From NCBI GenBank assembly GCA_021108325.1, contig JAIORB010000152.1, forward strand, positions 1 to 32,221: a DNA stretch of 32,221 nt, in the 5' to 3' direction. Positions 18,161 to 24,619 of the stretch are shown here, piece by piece. The first letter of the stretch is position 1; each line of letters opens with the position of its first letter. A program made the position numbers and the translations under genes. Origin of the DNA: Bacteroidales bacterium (GTDB lineage Bacteria > Bacteroidota > Bacteroidia > Bacteroidales > UBA12077). The notes beneath the pieces were generated by a model. It did not search any database. It was not told where the DNA came from and saw only the letters and a program-made list of their open reading frames with translations.

Positions 18161-18631
18161 ATGAAAAGAATTACAATAATAAGCTCACTTTTATTAGCAA
18201 TTACATTTAGTTCATTTGCACAAATAAAACAAAACGAAGAAGGTATTTACCTTGATGAAAATAATAACATATATACCGGAGTTTACAACGAGTATTTTGA
18301 GAATGGAAATATTCGTGTTGAAATGAATTTAAAGAATGGTATTCAGGATGGTTTAACGAATATCTATTTTGAAAATGGTTTTAAAAATGAACAAAGATCA
18401 TATCAAAAAGGGAAAATGCACGGAACATGGATAACATGGAATGAACTGGAAATTAAGCTTGCTGAAGCAAATTACAATTTCGGCAAGAAACATGGTAAAT
18501 GGTACATTTGGGACGAAAACGAAACTTTGCGTTATGAAATGGAATATACCAAAGGAAACAAGTCAGGCCTTTGGAAAATGTATAATGAATCTGGTGAATT
18601 AATTAACGAAAAAAACTATTCTGAGAATTAA
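18161..18631 (+). CDS. Secreted YwqK/MORN-repeat protein
   Basis: A 156-residue protein with a signal peptide (1-20, ending SSFAQ) and tandem MORN/YwqK-type repeats: YFENGNIRVEMNLKNG, YFENGFKNEQRSYQKGKMHG, KKHGKWYIWDENETLRYEM and KSGLWKMYNESGELINEKNY. Such repeats bind other proteins or lipid. Databases often label them toxin-antitoxin YwqK-family antitoxins, a name with little support for exported members like this one. It lies 74 bases after the LRR gene and may have its own promoter (TATATTTA at about 18136). Function unknown. Confidence 0.75.
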   Translation: MKRITIISSLLLAITFSSFAQIKQNEEGIYLDENNNIYTGVYNEYFENGNIRVEMNLKNGIQDGLTNIYFENGFKNEQRSYQKGKMHGTWITWNELEIKLAEANYNFGKKHGKWYIWDENETLRYEMEYTKGNKSGLWKMYNESGELINEKNYSEN

Positions 18632-18653
18632 TTTATTCCTGAAAATATAGATT

Positions 18654-18678
18654 AAAAGCCCTTGAAATTAAGGGCTTT
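18654..18678. terminator. Bidirectional terminator, YwqK / M23 genes
   Basis: AAAGCCCTT pairs with AAGGGCTTT around a six-base loop, between convergent genes, with A/T runs on both sides. It begins 23 bases after the YwqK stop and ends two bases before the M23 stop. Confidence 0.8.
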
Positions 18679-18680
18679 CC

Positions 18681-19379
18681 TTATTTCAGCTTATTTATTT
18701 TCAAGATTAAATTAGGATCAATACAAAGCTTATGAAAATAATCTACTGCAGATGCAGGAGCAACACCCGGGAAATCACCTTCGTTACCTAACATATCTGT
18801 AATAATCTGAAAATGCAAATGTGGTGGCCAGTTGCCATTAACATTTTCATCACCAATATTAGCAATTACATCTCCTCGCCTAAGCTGTTGTCCTTTTTCT
18901 TTATCCTGAATTGAATCCAAACTCAGATGTCCGTATAAAGTATAAAATATTTCACCTTCGATTAAATGCTCTAAAATCAAGGTTGGTCCGTAATCACCAA
19001 ATGTTTCGTTATTTTTAAAACTATGAATAACTCCCGGCAATGGTGAGTAAATTGGAATGCCCGCTTCTACCCAAATATCAATTCCTAAATGAATACTTCG
19101 AGGTTCACCATCATTATTAAAATGCTTACTTCGTTTATAAATTAATCTATCTTCAAAATATCCACCAACACCAACCTGCTTTTTCTCTTTTTTGAGTGTT
19201 TTAAAAACATATTCGGTTAAAGCTTTGGTACTATCCATATCTACTTCATGCAAATCGATATTCTTATCAGAGAAATCAAAAACATGAACATTCTTATCAC
19301 TAAATTCAATATCAATAATTCTTGCAAAAAAATCCCTGTTTTCCCGAAGTATTTTAATGATATGATCAGTTTTATTCAT
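18681..19379 (-). CDS. M23-family metallopeptidase domain protein, apparently cytoplasmic
   Basis: A 232-residue M23 (LytM-type) zinc metallopeptidase. The zinc ligands are visible: HLGID (His97, Asp101), YGHLS (His151) and HLHF (His187, His189). I chose the ATG at 19379; the reading frame extends six codons upstream only to a TTG. There is no signal peptide, unusual for a cell-wall enzyme. The segment NGNWPPHLHFQIITDM, the GDFPGVA motif and the DPN near the end match the middle domain of the three-domain proteins that join a phosphotransferase, an M23 domain and a class-III aminotransferase. Here that domain stands alone. It is the last gene of a minus-strand group. Confidence 0.85.
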   Translation of the reverse strand: MNKTDHIIKILRENRDFFARIIDIEFSDKNVHVFDFSDKNIDLHEVDMDSTKALTEYVFKTLKKEKKQVGVGGYFEDRLIYKRSKHFNNDGEPRSIHLGIDIWVEAGIPIYSPLPGVIHSFKNNETFGDYGPTLILEHLIEGEIFYTLYGHLSLDSIQDKEKGQQLRRGDVIANIGDENVNGNWPPHLHFQIITDMLGNEGDFPGVAPASAVDYFHKLCIDPNLILKINKLK

Positions 19380-19442
19380 TACTGATTTTTTATGCAAGTT
19401 AATGAAAATTGGACTTAAATTAAAGTGATATTTAATAATTTC

Positions 19443-19865
19443 TCATATCGGTTTTTTGCTTTTCTTTTGCCTGGAATAAGGATGTTTAAAGTATTGATAA
19501 AATCCAACTGTCAGAGACCCATAAGCCAAAATAAAAAAATAATACCTGAAACCGAACGGAGTTGAATGAAGATAAGAAATAAAAAGTAATACTAAAAAAG
19601 TAAGAAGCAATAAACTGTTTTGGACAAAATTTACAAGAATAGCCCATCTTTTATTTTTAAACAAAGCAATGGTTATAACAATTTTAATAAGTAACAAACC
19701 AGCTAAAACAGGAATGATATTAGATGTAACAAAATCAAAAGTTGTATAGCTGTCACCTGTCAGAAGAATACCAAAAACAAAGGTTAGAAAAATGGCAAAA
19801 ATTAATCCCACAGATTCGATAATCTGCCAAACAAGCAAAAAAGTAATGAATATCGGTCGTTCCAT
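19443..19865 (-). CDS. Small four-helix membrane protein, unknown
   Basis: A 140-residue protein with four predicted membrane helices (about 5-33, 44-68, 74-96, 101-124) and a basic C-terminal tail (HPYSRQKKSKKPI), which should be cytoplasmic. I recognise no family. It lies five bases after the helical protein gene upstream and 63 before the M23 gene, so the three are probably one transcript. Confidence 0.7.
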   Translation of the reverse strand: MERPIFITFLLVWQIIESVGLIFAIFLTFVFGILLTGDSYTTFDFVTSNIIPVLAGLLLIKIVITIALFKNKRWAILVNFVQNSLLLLTFLVLLFISYLHSTPFGFRYYFFILAYGSLTVGFYQYFKHPYSRQKKSKKPI

Positions 19866-19870
19866 TTTAT

Positions 19871-20353
19871 TTATAAAATATTAAGTAATTCTTCCATCTC
19901 AGTTTCGTAATCGTATTGCAAATCTTCATGCAATTGTGATATTGTTTTTTTAATTAATTCTATTTGTCGATTGTAGAGATTCCGAAGCGCAGTACTTCTT
20001 TGAATGGACGGTTTGAATTTATTTAGCTTTAAACAAAAATAAATAAGTAAATCTACTTCAGTTTCTTTTTTCTGTGAATAACGGATATATTTCTTGATAT
20101 TCTTTAATATTTTCCGAATACTCTTCCTGATATAGTAGTAGCTTTTTCTATTTATTTGCTCAAATTGTTCATCAATATATATTTTCACACTTTCGATATA
20201 AGCCAATTCATCATATGATTCAAATAAAAGGTAAGTCAACAATTCCTTATTTTCTTTTTTAAATCTGGATAATCGAAGACATAGTTCAAGCAATTCTTTT
20301 GGTGAACGCGTGCTTAATTCTTGCTTAATTTCTTTGACCGATGCGGCTTTCAT
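19871..20353 (-). CDS. Helical protein of unknown function
   Basis: A 160-residue, mostly alpha-helical, strongly charged protein without signal peptide or membrane segment. A Tyr/Arg/Lys-rich helix (INRKSYYYIRKSIRKILKN, about 67-85) and an acidic C-terminus (YDYETEMEELLNIL) stand out. HEAT-like or four-helix arrangements are possible. I do not recognise the family. Likely co-transcribed with the membrane protein gene five bases downstream. Confidence 0.6.
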   Translation of the reverse strand: MKAASVKEIKQELSTRSPKELLELCLRLSRFKKENKELLTYLLFESYDELAYIESVKIYIDEQFEQINRKSYYYIRKSIRKILKNIKKYIRYSQKKETEVDLLIYFCLKLNKFKPSIQRSTALRNLYNRQIELIKKTISQLHEDLQYDYETEMEELLNIL

Positions 20354-20443
20354 AAATACTATTTAGGAAAATCTGAAGATAAGGTTTTATTAGGAAAGAT
20401 AAAAGTTACTGACAGTTCTCAATTACGCAGTAATTCATAATTT

Positions 20444-20698
20444 TTAATTAATAATAGTAGAGTCTTCAATATAAGTAGTATCATTAATAATGGAATCCTC
20501 CAGCATTCTAAGCTCAAGTTCTTTTTCAACCATTTCAAATTGCTTAATCAATACCTTGTAATTTTCTTTAATAGATTCTTGTTCTTTAAGCAACACCTTA
20601 TTTTTCTCACCCATTTCATAATATAAAAATGCACGATCTAAAAGAATCCCCGCTAAAAAAAAGATAATTACAAGAATTGTAACCTTGGACCTTCTCAT
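20444..20698 (-). CDS. Small single-pass membrane protein with coiled coil
   Basis: An 84-residue protein: short basic N-terminus (MRRSK), one membrane helix (6-25), then a charged heptad-like helix (about 30-66), and an acidic, Thr-rich tail. The layout is like small envelope or division-associated proteins, for example FtsL/FtsB-like ones, but there is no sequence basis for naming it. Real coding is supported by the consistent membrane plus coiled-coil pattern and an ATG start behind T/A-rich DNA. Confidence 0.55.
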   Translation of the reverse strand: MRRSKVTILVIIFFLAGILLDRAFLYYEMGEKNKVLLKEQESIKENYKVLIKQFEMVEKELELRMLEDSIINDTTYIEDSTIIN

Positions 20699-20739
20699 TT
20701 TTTGCTTATCAATTTGTTACTAAGTTAAACATATAGCTT

Positions 20740-21008
20740 AAGGTTACCTCTAAAAATTGTATTCTTTCAAGAAACAAATATAATGAATAAAATGCAAGGC
20801 ATATTTTTTTGTAATAGCCATAGCTATTTCACAAAAAATATAACGCAGTCAGACCTGCCTTGCCCGCCTGTTCGGCAAACAGGTTGTTTATTATATTTGT
20901 TCCCTACGGGTTTCCATAGTTTCTCATCCCGATAGTGTTTCAAAAAATTTTATTGTCTTTAAAAAACTATGGAAATCTTGATGTGATTGAATTTATAGAG
21001 GTAACTTT
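20740..21008. repeat. Palindrome-rich intergenic element E1 with terminal inverted repeats
   Basis: A 269-base stretch framed by inverted repeats AAGGTTACCTCTA (20740-20752) and TAGAGGTAACTTT (20996-21008), one mismatch. Inside are AACAAATATAAT (20773) against ATTATATTTGTT (20890), a hairpin with AATAGC/GCTATT, GCAAGGC against GCCTTGC, a CGGCA-loop hairpin (20867-20883), and TTTCCATAGTTT (20911) against AAACTATGGAAA (20964). A TTAA adjoins each end. No ORF. It looks like a small non-autonomous mobile element or a composite of REP-like units. The rest of the 20699-21175 gap holds only the terminator at 21128. Confidence 0.55.
20867..20883. repeat. Short CGGCA-loop hairpin repeat, copy 1
   Basis: CCTGTT-CGGCA-AACAGG. 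A second copy at 26285-26301 has the same loop and a compensated base pair. Confidence 0.65.
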
Positions 21009-21127
21009 AAATTATTAAAATGAAGAAAGTAGTTTGGAGCTTGCCTTGCATAAAGAAAAAAATATCATAAAATATTAGTAACACAATTTAATAATTGCCA
21101 CACTAGCTGGAAAAATTTGAAGATAAC

Positions 21128-21153
21128 AAAAAACCCGGACAAAAGCCCGGGTT
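21128..21153 (-). terminator. Terminator of the secreted regulatory-like domain gene
   Basis: On the minus strand AACCCGG pairs with CCGGGTT, followed by TTTTTTGTT. It begins 23 bases after the stop codon of the gene at 21176-21532. Confidence 0.8.
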
Positions 21154-21175
21154 AATCAATATGAATTACTTGATG

Positions 21176-21532
21176 CTATTCTGTTACACTTTCAATCTTC
21201 ACATTAACGGTATTCGATTTAGAAAAATCTACATTAACTGTTTCAATTTTTTTCTTATACGAAATATATGAAGCTGTAATTTCGAGTTTACCTTCTCTTA
21301 CTCCATCAATTTCGAAGTTACCATCAAAGTCAGTGTAAACACTTTTTTCTTTTCCTTGAACTGAAACTTTTACACCTGCTAAAGTTTCACCAGTAATTTT
21401 ATCTAAAACTTTTCCTGAAACTGAAGTAGTCATTACAGCGCTTTCAGAACCTCCGTTTTCATCATTTGCTGCATTCGCAAACGATATTGAGAAAACGATT
21501 AAACTTACGAATATAATTGCTATCTTTTTCAT
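21176..21532 (-). CDS. Small secreted carboxypeptidase-regulatory-like protein
   Basis: A 118-residue protein with signal peptide (1-21, ending FANA), a short linker and one carboxypeptidase-regulatory-like domain (about 37-115, with GKVLDKITGETLAGVKVSVQG, YTDFDGNFEI and ASYISYKK). The domain is the same kind as the N-terminus of TonB-dependent receptors, but here it is the whole protein. It has its own terminator and is transcribed away from the porin gene; their promoters share the 21533-21707 gap. It might interact with TonB-system or outer-membrane proteins, which is speculation. Confidence 0.75.
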   Translation of the reverse strand: MKKIAIIFVSLIVFSISFANAANDENGGSESAVMTTSVSGKVLDKITGETLAGVKVSVQGKEKSVYTDFDGNFEIDGVREGKLEITASYISYKKKIETVNVDFSKSNTVNVKIESVTE

Positions 21533-21629
21533 CGCTATCTTGTGTTTTTAATTTACATATTTATTTACATGACAAATGTACGAAGTGAATATTATTCAAA
21601 TATTATTACAAAATAATCATTTCGTTAAC

Positions 21630-21650
21630 TTAACATTAATTTAATGTTAG
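21630..21650. promoter_or_regulatory. Pho-box-like site before the porin gene
   Basis: TTAACA (21630) and TTAATG (21641) are 11 bases apart, and the first 15 bases (TTAACATTAATTTAA) are identical to the start of the array before PiT. The site is also a perfect 9-bp inverted repeat, TAACATTAA-T-TTAATGTTA, so a dimeric palindrome-binding regulator is an alternative. A -7-like TAATATTG (21667-21674) lies 20 bases downstream. Confidence 0.55.
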
Positions 21651-21666
21651 CTATATTAATTCTATG

Positions 21667-21674
21667 TAATATTG
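21667..21674 (+). promoter_or_regulatory. Probable -7 box of the porin operon
   Basis: TAATATTG matches TAnnTTTG at seven of eight positions, 33 bases before the chosen porin start. No TTTG lies at the -33 position; the TTAACA/TTAATG site occupies that region, as expected for an activator-dependent promoter. Confidence 0.4.
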
Positions 21675-21707
21675 CAATCGAAAATAATTTCTAATTCAAG
21701 CCAAAAA

Positions 21708-22721
21708 ATGAAACCATATCGGCAAATTTTTCTAACACTCCTTTTTAGTTTGGTGTTTTTTTCTAACAACCTGTTTTCACAGGATGAAGAAAACAAGTTT
21801 GAGCCATCCGGCAATATTCATATTAAAGTATTCAGCAATTTTCATTATCAATTATTTACAGATGAACAAGAATCTGCCTTCGCAGTTGACAGAGCATATT
21901 TTGGATACGAATATTTTATGTCCGAAAACTTCTCTGTAATTATCAAACTGGATATTGGTAGTCCAAATCAGGATTCGCAATATGATATTTTAAAACGCTA
22001 TGCTTATTTTAAAAATGCAGCTTTAATTTATAAAAAAGATAAACTTACTTTAAGGTTTGGTATAATCGATTTGTATCAGTTTAAAGTTCAGGAAAAATTC
22101 TGGGGACACAGATATATTTATCTATCATTTCAGGATAAACATAAATTTGGTAGCAGCGCCGATTTGGGAGCTTCTACTTCATATAAATTCAATGACTTTA
22201 TTTCGGCTGATTTAACCCTGATGAATGGCGAAGGATATAACCAACTACAAAACGATAATACCTATAAAAGTGGATTAGGAATTACAATACTTCCTGTAAA
22301 AGGATTAACAGCCCGCTTTTATGTAGATTATACCGAACAGGATGAAATTCAATCCACATGGTCATCGTTTGTGGGTTATGATTTTAATAAAATTGCAAGA
22401 ATTGGAGTTGAATATAATTATCAGGGGAATAATAAATACGAAAAAGATCACGACCTACAAGGTTTTTCAACATATGCATCGTATAATGTTTTCGAAAAGT
22501 GGGAACTTTTTGCCCGTTACGATAAATTATGGTCGAATACTATCGAAGGAGAACCTTACGACTGGAATATTAATAAAGACGGCAGTGCAATTATAGCAGG
22601 TATTCAGTACTGTCCTATTAAGAATATTAAAATAGCTGCAAATTATCAAGACTGGTATCCTTATGCCCAAAACATCGATAATGAGTCATATTTTTATTTA
22701 AATTTTGAATATAAGTTTTAA
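21708..22721 (+). CDS. Outer-membrane porin (phosphate-selective porin O/P-like)
   Basis: A 337-residue beta-barrel porin. I chose the ATG at 21708; the frame opens 12 codons earlier with TTG, but the ATG directly precedes a good signal peptide (MKPYRQIFLTLLFSLVFFSN, cleavage after LFSQ). The mature part is a run of amphipathic strands (YFGYEYFMSENFSVIIKLDI, LTARFYVDYTEQDE, ARIGVEYNYQGNN) and ends in an aromatic strand, FYLNFEYKF, as needed for BAM recognition. Overall pattern fits the OprO/OprP-like group, but specificity cannot be deduced. The lipoprotein gene starts 11 bases later; the upstream site shares sequence with the phosphate transporter promoter. Confidence 0.75.
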   Translation: MKPYRQIFLTLLFSLVFFSNNLFSQDEENKFEPSGNIHIKVFSNFHYQLFTDEQESAFAVDRAYFGYEYFMSENFSVIIKLDIGSPNQDSQYDILKRYAYFKNAALIYKKDKLTLRFGIIDLYQFKVQEKFWGHRYIYLSFQDKHKFGSSADLGASTSYKFNDFISADLTLMNGEGYNQLQNDNTYKSGLGITILPVKGLTARFYVDYTEQDEIQSTWSSFVGYDFNKIARIGVEYNYQGNNKYEKDHDLQGFSTYASYNVFEKWELFARYDKLWSNTIEGEPYDWNINKDGSAIIAGIQYCPIKNIKIAANYQDWYPYAQNIDNESYFYLNFEYKF

Positions 22722-22732
22722 TATTAAAAATT

Positions 22733-24088
22733 ATGATTTCAAATAAATTTAAAATTGCAGGTACTTTTATTATTATATTATTAATATCATTTTCATGTCG
22801 TAAAAGCGATATAATTGTTGACAATGGTACTACCATTACTGACGATGGAAGCGGGACAGGAACTGTAACCTGGACAGCAGATAAAGAATATATACTCGAA
22901 GGTTTTGTATTTGTAAATCCCGGCCAAACACTTACCATTGAGCCCGGAACAGTTATTCGTGCAAAAACAGGACAAGGCGAAAATGCCAGCGCATTAATTG
23001 TTGCCCGTGGAGCTACAATAATTGCCGAAGGAACAAAAGAAGAACCAATCATTTTTACAGTTGAAGACGATGATCTGGAAGGATCAGTACCTGTCGAAGC
23101 CCGTGGTTTATGGGGTGGTGTAATTATTTTAGGTAATGCTCAATTGAACAGTGAATTTAACGAATCAAAAATCGAAGGAATTCCTATTTCTGAAACCAGA
23201 GGTATATATGGAGGATCTGTTAATAATGATAATTCCGGGATTTTAAAATATGTTTCAATTCGTCATGGTGGTACAAATATTGGCGAAGGAAATGAAATCA
23301 ACGGATTAACACTAGGTGGTGTAGGTTCCGGAACAACTATCGAATATGTCGAAGTTATTTCAAACGAAGATGATGGTTTTGAGTTTTTTGGGGGAACAGT
23401 GAATTGTAAATATTTAGCATCTGCATTTTGTGGCGATGATGCTTTCGATTTTGATGAAGGTTATCGTGGTAAAGGCCAATTTTGGCTGGCTATTCAGGCT
23501 CCATCCTTAGGAGATCATTTGGCTGAACATGATGGTGGAACCGATCCCGTTTACGGTGAACCATTTTGTATTCCTGAAATTTATAATGCAACATATATTG
23601 GTAATGGGCAATTAAACTCAACAAACTTAATGACCTTTGCCGACAATGCCGGAGGTAAATATTATAACTCCATATTTATTAATCAGATAAATGGTATTAA
23701 AGTTGAATACGTAAGTGGATTTAACGACAGCTATCATCAATTTGAGAATAACAATCTGATATTCGAGAATAATATTTTTTATGATATAGAAGGTAATAAC
23801 AATTCATCTATTTTTTCGATTGTAACAGAATCAAGTGATGATTTGACTGATGAATTAATGGCATTACAAAACTATTTTGTTAGTGCAGGAAATGAAGTTT
23901 ACGATCCTGAAATCGAAATTACAGAAACAGATTTTAATATCGTTCCGGCTGGCGATGTTGAAAGCAATCTGGCAGCATATCCTGAAGAGTGGTTCGATGA
24001 CGTTGTTTACAAAGGAGCCATTGATCCTTCGGGTTACAACTGGCTGGATGGCTGGTCATTGTTAAGTGAATCGGGAAAGATCAGATAA
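22733..24088 (+). CDS. Surface lipoprotein with beta-helix-like repeats, copy 2
   Basis: A 451-residue lipoprotein, signal peptide ending SFSC (Cys22). It is a paralog of the protein at 12985-14397: the segments PGQTLTIEPGT, GENASALIVARGATIIAEGT, SGILKYVSIRHGGTNIG, EINGLTLGGVGSGTTIEY, DEGYRGKGQFW and the end of the chain (YKGAIDPSGYNWLDGWSL) line up throughout. Unlike copy 1 the residues after Cys22 are RKSD, not a long acidic run, so surface export is less certain. It is co-transcribed with the porin, 11 bases upstream, whereas copy 1 accompanies a TonB receptor. A shared ligand reached through two uptake routes is a fair inference; the ligand is unknown. Confidence 0.8.
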   Translation: MISNKFKIAGTFIIILLISFSCRKSDIIVDNGTTITDDGSGTGTVTWTADKEYILEGFVFVNPGQTLTIEPGTVIRAKTGQGENASALIVARGATIIAEGTKEEPIIFTVEDDDLEGSVPVEARGLWGGVIILGNAQLNSEFNESKIEGIPISETRGIYGGSVNNDNSGILKYVSIRHGGTNIGEGNEINGLTLGGVGSGTTIEYVEVISNEDDGFEFFGGTVNCKYLASAFCGDDAFDFDEGYRGKGQFWLAIQAPSLGDHLAEHDGGTDPVYGEPFCIPEIYNATYIGNGQLNSTNLMTFADNAGGKYYNSIFINQINGIKVEYVSGFNDSYHQFENNNLIFENNIFYDIEGNNNSSIFSIVTESSDDLTDELMALQNYFVSAGNEVYDPEIEITETDFNIVPAGDVESNLAAYPEEWFDDVVYKGAIDPSGYNWLDGWSLLSESGKIR

Positions 24089-24089
24089 A

Positions 24090-24114
24090 CCAATTAAGTT
24101 AAAATTTAAATTGG
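24090..24114 (+). terminator. Weak hairpin after the second lipoprotein
   Basis: CCAATT pairs with AATTGG across a 13-base AT-rich loop, followed by ATTTATGTTATTT. Thermodynamically weak, but correctly placed two bases after the stop. Confidence 0.3.
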
Positions 24115-24264
24115 ATTTATGTTATTTGTAGTGGGTTTTATTAAATGCCAATTCATTATAGGAATTAAATATTCAATACTCAATATACAATATTCAATTT
24201 TCATTATTTCTGCATATTCGACTTTCTTTTAACTCTTTAAGAATTATTTTCAGTTTATGAACAA

Positions 24265-24280
24265 TCCGCCAGCTAGCGGA
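24265..24280. repeat. Short palindrome interrupting the four-helix-bundle gene
   Basis: TCCGC-CAGCTA-GCGGA: five-base arms with a partly self-complementary centre. It sits exactly where the reading frame of the S23-type gene is lost. Confidence 0.6.
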
Positions 24281-24431
24281 CTCCACTTTGTGCTTCGCCA
24301 TAATCTAATGCAGGCAAACTACCACTTCTAATTAATTGACCAGCAATATGAGTTCCTAATTTTGAATTATCAATTTCATCAACAACATTACTTATTCTTA
24401 TTGTAAAGTCAATAAATCTATCTTCCCTACC

Positions 24432-24452
24432 TTGCCGGCCGATAGGTAAATC
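24432..24452. repeat. In-frame GC-rich repeat encoding LPIGRQG
   Basis: The minus strand reads CCTATCGGCCGGCAAGGTAGG, which contains CGGCCG and pairs CCTATC with GGTAGG. It encodes LPIGRQGR inside the otherwise conserved N-terminus. LPxGRQxG peptides from such GC-rich palindromes are a recurring sight in Bacteroidota ORFs. Confidence 0.55.
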
Positions 24453-24619
24453 AAATTTTTTCATTTTCTACTTTTTTATTGATTATTGTGTGTTGCTTAT
24501 TGAGTATTTTTTCTAAATAACATCAATAGTTAATATCGAAATAAATATCACCCACCTTATTCGACATAGAGCCTATAAATTTTTGGCATTTTAAACTTTA
24601 GGCACTTCAAACTTGAAAA

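Larger units (their letters stand above)
24194..24464 (-). pseudogene. Four-helix-bundle (23S rRNA IVP/S23-type) gene broken by palindromes
   Basis: The first frame (24464 to 24273) starts MKKFD and continues EDRFIDFTIRISNVVDEIDN, KLGTHIAGQLIRSGSLPALD and YGEAQS, the hallmark sequence of four-helix-bundle proteins of the TIGR02436 type. It then stops. The family sequence resumes in the +1 frame from 24265 as IVHKLKIILKELKESRI and ends at 24194. Between them lies the palindrome TCCGCCAGCTAGCGGA (24265-24280). A second palindromic insert near the start adds LPIGRQGR in frame between MKKFD and EDRF. The C-terminal third of a normal about 120-residue member is also missing. No longer functional. 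Confidence 0.8.

Noticed and set aside
18161..18631. Antitoxin label for the YwqK/MORN protein
   Set aside because: It has a signal peptide and no toxin gene beside it, so a toxin-antitoxin system is not supported.
21024..21071. Tiny ORF beginning ATGAAGAAAGTAG after element E1
   Set aside because: Only 15 codons, no promoter or conserved context; expected by chance.
22627..23052. 141-codon open frame opposite the porin and second lipoprotein genes
   Set aside because: Crosses the junction of two well-supported genes on the other strand; low-complexity translation.
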